From Candidatus Zhuqueibacterota bacterium (lineage in GTDB: Bacteria; KSB1; UBA2214): a DNA stretch of 6,689 bases. A model generated the notes under the pieces. It saw nothing but the letters and a program-made list of their open reading frames with translations, made no database searches and was not told where the DNA came from. A program made the position numbers and the translations under genes. The stretch lies in NCBI GenBank assembly GCA_022706175.1, contig JAKJDB010000149.1:1-6689 (forward strand), read 5' to 3'. How positions within the stretch are numbered: the stretch's first letter is position 1; each line of letters begins with the position of its first letter. Shown piece after piece: positions 1-6,066 of this stretch.

Positions 1-54
1 CCTTTTCGGCCGCTACCGGTCGAATTAAACAGAAGCCAATACACTCTTTAAAAA

Positions 55-61
55 AAAGGAG
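55..61 (+). promoter_or_regulatory. Ribosome-binding site of the small membrane protein gene
   Basis: The sequence AAAGGAG lies six bases before the ATG at 68, inside an A-rich stretch (51-57 are all A). This is a near-ideal Shine-Dalgarno match and fixes the start of the downstream gene. I could not identify a convincing promoter in the 50 bases before it. Confidence 0.8.
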
Positions 62-67
62 AAGCCC

Positions 68-406
68 ATGACGCCCGATCTCGTTGTACCGATCATGATT
101 TTCGGCTCTTTCGCCTATGCCTGGCGGATTCTGCTGGATTACAAGACGCGCAAATTGTTGATCGAAAAGGGGCTGGTGGACGATAAGGTCAAATATCTGT
201 TCGAAAGGACCGCTGAAGCCCAGGTCCCGGGTGCGCTGAAATGGGGAATGGTGCTCATTGCCGTCGGCCTTGCCTTTTTTATCGGCCGGATGATGCCCGA
301 CGCGCAGGAGGAGTATACGGTCGCATTTGCCGCTCTCTTTGGCGGCATCGCCCTGGTGCTCTATCACACGGTGGCATACCGCTGGTTGAAAAATCGGTCG
401 ATGTAA
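68..406 (+). CDS. Small three-helix membrane protein, DUF6249-like
   Basis: This encodes a 112-residue protein of unknown function. Three hydrophobic segments are visible at about residues 5-23, 57-75 and 83-105. The loop after the first helix is charged and contains the pattern R-K-L-L-I-E-K-G (28-35), which resembles the conserved 'R..LIEKG' stretch of DUF6249-type small membrane proteins common in Bacteroidetes and relatives. The next part (36-55) is polar and probably cytoplasmic. The start is the ATG with AAAGGAG six bases upstream. The gene is alone on the plus strand and converges on the M24 peptidase gene, with a hairpin terminator between them. In other genomes such proteins are, as I recall, often near sigma factor or anti-sigma genes; what lies upstream here is outside the window. 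The family call rests on resemblance only. That this is a real gene is well supported by its RBS, hydrophobic pattern and downstream terminator. Confidence 0.75.
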   Translation: MTPDLVVPIMIFGSFAYAWRILLDYKTRKLLIEKGLVDDKVKYLFERTAEAQVPGALKWGMVLIAVGLAFFIGRMMPDAQEEYTVAFAALFGGIALVLYHTVAYRWLKNRSM

Positions 407-412
407 AAACAG

Positions 413-440
413 CGGTGCAGCCCCAGACGGGGCTGCACCG
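413..440. terminator. Bidirectional intrinsic terminator between convergent genes
   Basis: A perfect 12-bp stem (413-424 pairing with 429-440, arm CGGTGCAGCCCC) closes a four-base loop AGAC. On the plus strand it starts seven bases after the stop codon at 404-406 and is followed by only TTT. On the minus strand it is followed by CTGTTTTT, a better U-tract, so it probably also ends the minus-strand transcript, whose last stop codon is at 522-524. The arm sequence GGGGCTGCA is repeated a second time at 444-452. Confidence 0.8.
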
Positions 441-521
441 TTTGGGGCTGCATTGGTCAACGGCGTTCGCTTCTTTGGGACAGCCTCAGACCTGCTTTTC
501 CGCCTGTTCTCGCCGTAATCC

Positions 522-1700
522 TCACCCCCCTACACACATGAGCTCGCACTGCGGCGTGGATAAAAACTCACAGCCGTCACTCGTTACTACCACCATCTCC
601 TCCACGGTCACCACTCCATGACCTGCGACCGTCAGCCTCGGTTCAATGGTGTACACCTGTCCTTGCTCGATCGGCAAAAAGGACAAGTTTTTATAGCGAT
701 CCCACCTGGGCGACAACAGACCGCCGCCGTCGTGAGCGCTGCGGCCCACCTGATGGCCCAGAGCGTGCGGATATTCCTCATAGCCCGCCTGAACGATATG
801 GTCGCGCGCCGCGGCATCCACGACCCAGCCCGCGACACCGGGTTTCAGCGTGGCCGCGGCTTTTTCAATGGCCTGATGAATGACGTCAAATCCGCGCTGC
901 ACGTGAGCCGGCGCCTGCTTTTCGCCGGGCCGCAGGATATACCAGGTTCGCTGCAGATCCGCCACATAGCCGTTCTTGCTCACGCCGAAATCCATATTGA
1001 TGATATGGCCGGGTTCGATTTTGCGCGTCGTGGGCCCTGCGTGGGTGCCTGCCGTATCCGGGCCGGTAAAGACGGAGGGACAATGGTCCGCTCCCCAGGC
1101 GGGCGTCAGCCCTTTTCGCCGCAGTTCCTGATTCACCACCTCGGCCACATCCTGTTCGCTGAGCCCCGGCCGCAGGTGATCGGTGACTTTAGTGAAAATT
1201 TCCAGCGTCTCTGCGATCGATTCGCGGATGGCCTGCAGTTCACCCTTGGACTTGCGGCCGCGCAGCGAGGCGATGATCTTTTCGCTGGAGACCAGCCGCT
1301 GAGAATAGGGCGTCCCCTGCAGATAATCGCACAGCATCAGATACAGGCCATGGGTCAGGCCGTCTGCCATCACATCATCGCGCGAATAGTTGACGGCTAT
1401 GGTCCGAGGATCCAGCTGCTGCAAAAGCCGAAGCAGAGGGTCTTTGATCGTGGTCTTGTACGACTCCACCGGAAACGGCGTCCGCATTTGAACGCCCGCG
1501 GCATCGATGGCGCCGACGAACGCCGCTTTGGTCCCGTTGCGGCTCACCAGAAATGCGGCCGGCCAGACCACCGAAGCGCTGACGATCAAATCCATGATTG
1601 GATCGGGCGTGGCCGAGGTCTCGCGCACAAAGATCAGCCAGGCATCGATCTGCTGCTCGTTCAGGATGGCAACCGCTTGATCAAGTTTCTCTTTCAACAT
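522..1700 (-). CDS. M24 family metallopeptidase (Xaa-Pro peptidase-like)
   Basis: This predicts a cytoplasmic two-domain 'pita-bread' metallopeptidase that removes or cleaves residues next to proline (aminopeptidase P/prolidase group); the exact substrate cannot be told. Numbering is from the ATG at 1700, giving 392 residues. A creatinase-like N-terminal domain spans about 1-140 and the catalytic M24 domain about 150-390. The five expected metal ligands are present: D237 (in MDFG), D248 (in ADLQRT), H316 (in ALGHQVGR), E353 (in TIEPRLT) and E367 (in TVEEMVVV). H220 and H323 are likely substrate-site histidines. No signal peptide or membrane helix is seen. An in-frame TTG at 1733 would add 11 residues, but it has no ribosome-binding site and sits just after a stable hairpin; the ATG at 1700 has GGAAGGG eight bases upstream, so I chose it. 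It lies 46 bases after the activator gene and is probably co-transcribed with it. The motif around H316 (HQVGRxxHDGG) marks a subfamily distinct from the classic PepP or PepQ, so I give no symbol. Confidence 0.93.
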   Translation of the reverse strand: MLKEKLDQAVAILNEQQIDAWLIFVRETSATPDPIMDLIVSASVVWPAAFLVSRNGTKAAFVGAIDAAGVQMRTPFPVESYKTTIKDPLLRLLQQLDPRTIAVNYSRDDVMADGLTHGLYLMLCDYLQGTPYSQRLVSSEKIIASLRGRKSKGELQAIRESIAETLEIFTKVTDHLRPGLSEQDVAEVVNQELRRKGLTPAWGADHCPSVFTGPDTAGTHAGPTTRKIEPGHIINMDFGVSKNGYVADLQRTWYILRPGEKQAPAHVQRGFDVIHQAIEKAAATLKPGVAGWVVDAAARDHIVQAGYEEYPHALGHQVGRSAHDGGGLLSPRWDRYKNLSFLPIEQGQVYTIEPRLTVAGHGVVTVEEMVVVTSDGCEFLSTPQCELMCVGG

Positions 1701-1708
1701 GGGTAGGG

Positions 1709-1715
1709 CCCTTCC
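1709..1715 (-). promoter_or_regulatory. Ribosome-binding site deciding the M24 peptidase start
   Basis: On the minus strand GGAAGGG lies eight bases before the ATG at 1700. The competing in-frame TTG at 1733 has no comparable site, so this element favours the shorter, 392-residue protein. Confidence 0.6.
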
Positions 1716-1737
1716 ACTCGTGCTCGTCGTCAACCCG

Positions 1738-1756
1738 GCCGGCGGATTACGCCGGC
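1738..1756 (-). other. GC-rich stem-loop over the activator stop codon
   Basis: A perfect 7-bp stem (GCCGGCG pairing with CGCCGGC) closes a five-base loop. On the minus-strand RNA the loop reads UAAUC and contains the UAA stop codon of the ASKHA/DUF4445 gene. One arm is the final codons of that gene and the other lies in the 46-base gap before the M24 gene. There is no U-tract after it, so it does not look like an intrinsic terminator. It might set mRNA decay boundaries or influence coupling between the two genes; this is inference. Confidence 0.5.
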
Positions 1757-3570
1757 TGCTCGCTGGTGGGAAAAAACAGATGATCGCTGAAGGTGGTCTG
1801 AAATTCCGGGTCGCCCGCCACCTCCACGTACTGCACTCGGCCGGCCATCCGTTCTATCCACGCCCATTCTCTAGTGGAACGAAGCGCCAGCTCTGCGCCC
1901 ACGTACGCCGCATTGCCGATGAAATGGATTTTTTCGAGATGGATGTTCGGCAGCAGTCCGATGGCCACGGCCATATCCTTACGGATGTACTGGCCAAAGG
2001 CGCCGGCCAGATACAGGGCATCCAGTTCTTCTACGCCGACGCCGGCGGTCTTGAGCAGGATTTGAATGGCTGAGGCGATTGCGCTCTTGGCCAGCTGCAC
2101 CTCGCGGATGTCTTTTTGCGACAGCCTGACCTCGCCGCCGGCCGGGCCGCTCAGGCGGATTATTTCGCCCTGCTCCTCGTCGCGGATGATCGGCAGTGCG
2201 CCATCGGGCTGCAGGCGGCCGGTGAAATCAAGGCAGCCGGCTTGAATCAGCGCACCGACGGCGTCGATCAGGCCGGAGCCACAGATGCCGGTGGCCGGTA
2301 CATCGCCGATGACATGTACCTCCCAGCGGCCTTTATGGTAGGAGACGCGATCGATGGCGCCTTCTCCGGCGCGCATGCCCTGGCCGATGGCTGCGCCCTC
2401 AAAGGCCGGACCCGCGGCCGCCGAAGTGCTCCAGAATTGACCGTCTTTGGCCAAGATCATCTCTCCGTTGGTGCCGATGTCCACCGCCAACCAGACGCCT
2501 TTCTGCTTCTCTGCCAGGGATAAAAGCACGGCGCTGGTGTCGCCGCCCACAAACCGGCCGATGACCGGCATGAAATAAATCTGACCGGCCGGGTGCAGGG
2601 CCAGACCGAGGTCCACGGCCTGGCGGCTCTGACTGCGCCGGAAAACCGGCACATAGGGCATCTGGGCAAGATACTTGGCGTCCAGACCCAGCAGCAGATG
2701 CTGCATCACCGTGTTGCCGGCAATGACCGCCTGATAGATCTGCCGGGCTTGAACGTTGCACGCGCTGCACATCTCCTCGATGCTGTCATTGAGCAGGTCG
2801 ATCACTGCTCGCTGCAGCCGCAGAGTATGTTCTCGGCTAGTGGAGGCGTAGGAGATGCGGCCGATGACGTCCTCGCCATAGCTGCGCTGTGCGTTCAACC
2901 GGGCGCTCGTGGCCAGATGGCTGCCGTTGGTCAGATCGATGAGTTTGCACACCACCGTGGTGGTGCCCAAATCCACCGCCAGGCCGTAAATCCGGCCTTG
3001 ATCGGGCGGCTGCAGATCCGCCACGATATCATCGATAAGGATCGCTGTGGCGGAAAACTTGAACTGCCGCACCTGCTCGCTCATTTGCGGCAGCAGCAGC
3101 GGCGACAGCTCTGCCGCCGGCGCCGCGGACTGCAACGCGTCCAGCAGCAGCTCCTCGTCAGAGACCGTACGGTGCAGATCCGGAGTGGCTATGGTTACCG
3201 GAACAGCGCGCACAGCCGGCTGCAGCGCCACCCGGCGTGTTTCGCCCTCGCTGAGGATATCCCGTTCGTCGTCTGCAGCGGCCTCGGGCACGGCGACGAT
3301 GCCATCGGCATAGACCGGACTGGTGCAGGCCAGCCGCCAGCCCTGGCGTAGCTCTTCAGCTGTCAATTGAACCTGATCCTCTTCAGAGGGCGGAATATCC
3401 AGGTCGTGCACGTGCACCCGGCAGCGGCCGCAGACGCCGTTGCCGCCGCAATAGGCCGACAGGTCGATGCCGAGCCGGCGCGCCGCTTCAAGGATCGTGA
3501 TGCCCGGGGGAAATTTTGCGGAGAGGCGTTTCGGCAGAAAGGTTAGAGTGACGGAAGATTCAGTATTCAT
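1747..3570 (-). CDS. [2Fe-2S] ASKHA-domain corrinoid reductive activator-like protein (DUF4445, RACo-like)
   Basis: Proteins of this type use ATP hydrolysis to drive electrons uphill and reduce the Co(II) corrinoid of methyltransferase systems back to active Co(I) (RACo of acetogens; RamA of methanogens). From the ATG at 3570 it has 607 residues. A ferredoxin-like domain covers about 1-97, with cluster cysteines C41, C47, C50 and C82 in the plant-type pattern C-x5-C-x2-C-x31-C. A linker and middle region follow (about 98-190). The ASKHA ATPase domain spans about 194-570, with two phosphate motifs, LAVDLGTTTV (197-206) and LAVDIGTNGE (361-370), plus GPAFEGA (387-393), GICGSG (428-433) and GAFG (523-526). 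The C-terminal cluster domain of RamA is absent. Reading upstream to an ATG at 3696 is possible but would overlap the PHP gene by 121 bases; the ATG at 3570 lies five bases after the PHP stop, which suggests translational coupling, as no good ribosome-binding site is seen. The partner corrinoid protein or methyltransferase is not in the window, so the substrate is unknown. The family call is firm; the corrinoid role is inference by homology. Confidence 0.92.
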   Translation of the reverse strand: MNTESSVTLTFLPKRLSAKFPPGITILEAARRLGIDLSAYCGGNGVCGRCRVHVHDLDIPPSEEDQVQLTAEELRQGWRLACTSPVYADGIVAVPEAAADDERDILSEGETRRVALQPAVRAVPVTIATPDLHRTVSDEELLLDALQSAAPAAELSPLLLPQMSEQVRQFKFSATAILIDDIVADLQPPDQGRIYGLAVDLGTTTVVCKLIDLTNGSHLATSARLNAQRSYGEDVIGRISYASTSREHTLRLQRAVIDLLNDSIEEMCSACNVQARQIYQAVIAGNTVMQHLLLGLDAKYLAQMPYVPVFRRSQSRQAVDLGLALHPAGQIYFMPVIGRFVGGDTSAVLLSLAEKQKGVWLAVDIGTNGEMILAKDGQFWSTSAAAGPAFEGAAIGQGMRAGEGAIDRVSYHKGRWEVHVIGDVPATGICGSGLIDAVGALIQAGCLDFTGRLQPDGALPIIRDEEQGEIIRLSGPAGGEVRLSQKDIREVQLAKSAIASAIQILLKTAGVGVEELDALYLAGAFGQYIRKDMAVAIGLLPNIHLEKIHFIGNAAYVGAELALRSTREWAWIERMAGRVQYVEVAGDPEFQTTFSDHLFFPTSEQPA

Positions 3571-3575
3571 CGATG

Positions 3576-4433
3576 TCAACCGGTCCGGGAGACTGACACC
3601 GTGCGAGACGCCAGTCTCGATTTTAGTTTTTCCAGAAACTGATACGGCACGCTCATGCAGCCGAGCATCAACTCTCCCTGCCGCGCGCCGTGGCAATCGG
3701 AACCGCCGGATTCCACCAGCCCGTGCTTGGCGGCCAGCTCCTGAAAGTGTTGAATGTGATAGGCTTGATGCTTGGGATGCAGGGTTTCCAGGCCGTCCAA
3801 TCCGCAGGCGATCAGACGATGGATCACCGCATCGGTGACGCCCACCGCCGGATGGGCGACGATGGCGAGGCCGCCGGCCGCGTGGATCAACGCGATCGCC
3901 TCGTCCGCGTCCACCTTGATTTTCGGCACATAGGCGGGACGGTGCTCTGCGAGAAACTTGTTGAACGCCTCCTGAAAGGAAAAGACGACCCCCTCTTCCA
4001 CGAGAAGATCGGCGATGTGCGGCCTGCCGATGGAGGAATGGCCGGCGCGCATCTGCAAAAGTTCAAAGGGGATGTCAATGCCCTGTTGGGTGAGTTTGTG
4101 CAGTATCTCTCGCGCCCGCTCCGTACGGAAGCGGCGGAAATTATTGCTGAACTCGTTGAGCGCGGGATTAAGGGGGTCGATGAAATAGCCGAGCAGATGA
4201 GTTTCGAGGCCGTCGCAGTAAGAGCTGATCTCGATGCCGGGGACGATCTCCACCCCGTGACGGATGCCGGCTTCGAACGCTTCAGCCAGACCGGTGGTCA
4301 CATCATGGTCGGTGAGGGAAAGAGCCCGCAGGCCGCGTTCGGCCGCGCTGCAGACGATCTCCTCCACCGGCTTTAGGCCGTCGCTGTGGTTGGAATGTAC
4401 ATGCAGATCGATGTATCCTGAACCGGACGTCAA
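3576..4433 (-). CDS. PHP-domain phosphoesterase, YciV/RNase AM (TrpH) type
   Basis: This is a metal-dependent phosphoesterase of 285 residues, close to the usual length for YciV (about 290). Relatives hydrolyse 3',5'-nucleoside bisphosphates such as pAp and act as 5'-3' exoribonucleases on short RNA and rRNA 5' ends. The PHP metal-site motifs are in order: H11-x-H13 and D18 (in HVHSNHSDG), D42-H43 (in LTDHD), E68 (in GIEIS), H79 (in THLLGYF), the subfamily hallmark GRPHIADLL (H139), H194 (in VAHP), and D246-x-H248 (in SDCHG). No signal peptide or membrane segment is present. The start is TTG with GGAGG four bases upstream; no downstream Met exists before residue 128, so the TTG is needed to keep H11 and H13. 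It begins 27 bases after the tatC stop and ends five bases before the activator gene, so it sits inside a likely operon. Other PHP phosphatases (for example histidinol phosphatase) are less likely because of the GRPH motif. Which activity dominates in this organism is not visible. Confidence 0.92.
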   Translation of the reverse strand: MTSGSGYIDLHVHSNHSDGLKPVEEIVCSAAERGLRALSLTDHDVTTGLAEAFEAGIRHGVEIVPGIEISSYCDGLETHLLGYFIDPLNPALNEFSNNFRRFRTERAREILHKLTQQGIDIPFELLQMRAGHSSIGRPHIADLLVEEGVVFSFQEAFNKFLAEHRPAYVPKIKVDADEAIALIHAAGGLAIVAHPAVGVTDAVIHRLIACGLDGLETLHPKHQAYHIQHFQELAAKHGLVESGGSDCHGARQGELMLGCMSVPYQFLEKLKSRLASRTVSVSRTG

Positions 4434-4437
4434 AGCG

Positions 4438-4442
4438 CCTCC
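4438..4442 (-). promoter_or_regulatory. Strong ribosome-binding site before the TTG start of the PHP gene
   Basis: On the minus strand GGAGG is separated by CGCT from the TTG at 4433. This perfect core site supports initiation at the rare codon, which is also required to include the first metal-binding motif of the protein. Confidence 0.7.
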
Positions 4443-4460
4443 ACGCCGATGGTTCTTGGT

Positions 4461-5420
4461 TCAACCCTGAATGGCCGCCTTGCGCTTTTTACCGCGCTGC
4501 ACAGCCGCGGACACCCAGATGCTGATCTCATAAAGAAAAATCAGCGGGATCGCGAGCATCGACTGGGTGAACGCATCCGGCGGTGTAATGATGGCGGCCA
4601 CGATGAAAATGATTACAATCCCGTATCGCCGCTTGCTGCGGAGAAATTGCGGCGTCAGCAGGCCGATGAGGCTGAGAAAATAAGCGAGCACCGGAAGTTC
4701 GAACACAACGCCGAACACCAGGACCATGGTCATCACAAAGCCCAGATATTTGCCGATGGTGATGTTGGCGGTGAGAAAATCATTCTGAAATCCGATGACG
4801 AGGAACTTGAGTCCAAAAGGGATGATGATAAAATACGCAAAGGCGGCGCCGATCAGAAAACAGATGACCGTGAACAGCACAATGGGCGGCACCAGCTTGC
4901 GCTCTTTGGCCAACAGGCCGGGTACAATAAAGCGCCAAAATTCCCAGGAAACATACGGCAGCGCGATCACCATACCGGCGTACATCGCCACTTTGATATA
5001 GGTCATAAACGCTTCAGTGGGCGAAAGGAAGATCAGTTTGACGTCAGGCGCCGGACGATGCAGGAGTTCTACGATCTCTTTGGAATAGACGTAGGCGACG
5101 ATCGCGCATAGTGTAACCGCCAATAAGCTGCGCACCAGAGTCCAGCGCAGCTCTTCCAAATGGTCGAGAAAGGGCATGCGCTTTTCCGGATCCATCACCT
5201 TTTTTACGGCGCGGTGGGCTTTGGCGACGGGACCATCCTCAGTTCCCCCTTGCGCCGTTTTCTCGAATTGAGCTGTTTCCTCGGCCTGCGGCGTCTGTTC
5301 AGTCTGTGCGTTTAAAGCGTCCACATAGCTTTCCTCTGTGGGATAACCGTCAGCGGCTGGATTCACAGGCTTGGCTGCATCGTTCGAGGAATCAAGTTCT
5401 GGGGCTTGCTCTGTTTTCAT
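4461..5420 (-). CDS. tatC: Sec-independent protein translocase TatC
   Basis: TatC is the inner-membrane receptor of the twin-arginine translocase and recognises signal peptides of folded, often cofactor-bearing proteins. The protein has 319 residues; the core from about residue 76 (244 residues) equals a normal TatC. The start of the core is the canonical MPFLDHLEELR (82-92). Six hydrophobic helices follow at about 95-113, 142-165, 178-203, 224-250, 265-280 and 286-306. Conserved residues match E. coli: E90 (E15), E173 in AKERK (E103), E241 in FELP (E170), and the TPPD motif at 279-282. The C-terminus is short and basic. The first 75 residues are polar, rich in Glu, Gln, Ala and Thr, with short imperfect repeats at 39-57, and are unusual for the family. 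The ATG at 5420 lacks a clear ribosome-binding site; an internal ATG at 5195 (residue 76) follows AAGGTG but with spacing too short to be convincing, so I keep the longer form with some doubt. No tatA or tatB is in the window; the gene stands between nrdR and the PHP gene. Confidence 0.95.
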   Translation of the reverse strand: MKTEQAPELDSSNDAAKPVNPAADGYPTEESYVDALNAQTEQTPQAEETAQFEKTAQGGTEDGPVAKAHRAVKKVMDPEKRMPFLDHLEELRWTLVRSLLAVTLCAIVAYVYSKEIVELLHRPAPDVKLIFLSPTEAFMTYIKVAMYAGMVIALPYVSWEFWRFIVPGLLAKERKLVPPIVLFTVICFLIGAAFAYFIIIPFGLKFLVIGFQNDFLTANITIGKYLGFVMTMVLVFGVVFELPVLAYFLSLIGLLTPQFLRSKRRYGIVIIFIVAAIITPPDAFTQSMLAIPLIFLYEISIWVSAAVQRGKKRKAAIQG

Positions 5421-5456
5421 GCGATCAAAAAATCCGTGCTAATAGGTGGTGATGAT

Positions 5457-5492
5457 AAAAAAATCGCAGAGGGCTGACATCCGGCCGTCTGC
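5457..5492 (-). terminator. Possible weak intrinsic terminator between nrdR and tatC
   Basis: On the minus strand an imperfect hairpin pairs GCAG with CTGC and GGC with GCC across a two-base internal mismatch on each side, with a nine-base loop. It is followed by GA and then seven T. The stem is short, so termination would be partial at best. If used, it would end an upstream glyA-nrdR transcript 116 bases before tatC, or act as attenuation for tatC. Confidence 0.35.
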
Positions 5493-5536
5493 AGGCATGG
5501 AGTTAAGACGGGTGTGCGAGATCACGCCCCTCCCTG

Positions 5537-5983
5537 TCATTTCAGCTGCTTCAGTTCAGCCAAAAATTCCGCTTTCGCCTGAAAGTTCCGATACACGGAG
5601 GCGAAACGGACATAGGCCACTTCATCCAGGCTGCGCAGCTCCGCCAGCACCGCTTCGCCGATGACGCTGGACTCGATCTCGTCGATGCCGTCGTCGCGCA
5701 GGCCGTTCTCTATTTTGGCAGCCATCTGTTCGATGGCGCCCATGCTGATCGGCCGTTTGATGCAGGCGATTTGGATCGATCGCACCAGCTTTTGCCGGTC
5801 AAACTCTTCGCGCCGGTTGTCCTGCTTGATGACCCAGAGCGGTATGTCATCGACCTGCTCACGGGTGGTAAAGCGCCGCCGGCATTTCAGGCATTCGCGT
5901 CTGCGGCGAATGGTACGGCCCCCGTCCCGCGTGCGCGAGTCGATCACTTTGCTGTCGTGATAACTGCAGAAGGGGCATCTCAT
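5537..5983 (-). CDS. nrdR: Transcriptional repressor NrdR
   Basis: NrdR senses ATP/dATP and represses ribonucleotide reductase operons by binding paired NrdR boxes. The protein has 148 residues, the normal family length. An N-terminal zinc ribbon carries C3-P-F-C6 and C31-L-K-C34, with the characteristic basic stretch RTIRRRRE between them. An ATP-cone domain covers about 49-139, with the typical VIKQDNRREEFDRQKL (51-66) and the near-invariant LDEVAYVRFASVYR (119-132). The start is ATG with AGGA six bases upstream. It lies 83 bases downstream of glyA, a neighbour pairing seen in many bacteria (as I recall, glyA and nrdR are often close). No ribonucleotide reductase gene is in the window, so its targets are elsewhere. 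Nothing unusual is seen in the protein. Confidence 0.97.
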   Translation of the reverse strand: MRCPFCSYHDSKVIDSRTRDGGRTIRRRRECLKCRRRFTTREQVDDIPLWVIKQDNRREEFDRQKLVRSIQIACIKRPISMGAIEQMAAKIENGLRDDGIDEIESSVIGEAVLAELRSLDEVAYVRFASVYRNFQAKAEFLAELKQLK

Positions 5984-5989
5984 GGCTGA

Positions 5990-5993
5990 TCCT
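5990..5993 (-). promoter_or_regulatory. Ribosome-binding site of nrdR
   Basis: On the minus strand CAGGAT lies six bases before the ATG at 5983, a modest but well-placed Shine-Dalgarno site that agrees with the conserved MRCPFC start of the family. Confidence 0.55.
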
Positions 5994-6066
5994 GGACAAA
6001 GGCCAACACATAAATAGGACTGATCTTACAACTTAGGAAAAATATCGCTTTTATCCAAGAGATTAA

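Noticed and set aside
1..50. GC-rich inverted motifs (CGGCCG, ACCGGT) before the first plus-strand gene
   Set aside because: They are short palindromes without repeats, promoter spacing or a terminator T-run; the left context is missing.
618..1706. Long plus-strand open frame (362 codons) opposite the M24 peptidase gene
   Set aside because: The minus-strand protein has all M24 catalytic residues; the plus-strand translation has no recognisable domain, is rich in Arg/His/Gln as expected of an antisense frame in GC-rich DNA, and has no ribosome-binding site worth noting.
2593..3351. Plus-strand open frame (252 codons) opposite the ASKHA activator gene
   Set aside because: It is a shadow of a well-supported minus-strand gene; low-complexity Gln/Arg/His composition and no domain.
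3571..3696. Upstream ATG at 3696 that would extend the activator by 42 residues
   Set aside because: The extension would overlap the PHP gene by 121 bases in another frame, has no ferredoxin-family homology that I can see, and the ATG at 3570 starts just before the first beta strand of the Fe-S domain.
3690..4376. Plus-strand open frame (228 codons) opposite the PHP gene
   Set aside because: The minus strand carries every PHP metal motif; the antisense frame shows no family features.
4449..5111. Plus-strand open frame (220 codons) opposite tatC
   Set aside because: It is very rich in Asp, Glu, His, Lys and Arg, as expected when hydrophobic membrane-protein codons are read on the other strand.
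5510..5529. Hairpin GGGTGTG/CACGCCC just after nrdR
   Set aside because: The seven-pair stem includes a G-U pair that works only on plus-strand RNA; on the transcribed minus strand it becomes a C-A mismatch, and no T-run follows.
6006..6021. ACACATAAATA resembling half of an NrdR box upstream of nrdR
   Set aside because: Only the left half fits the ACAC...GTGT palindrome; the right half does not, and no second box at proper spacing is seen, so autoregulation cannot be claimed.
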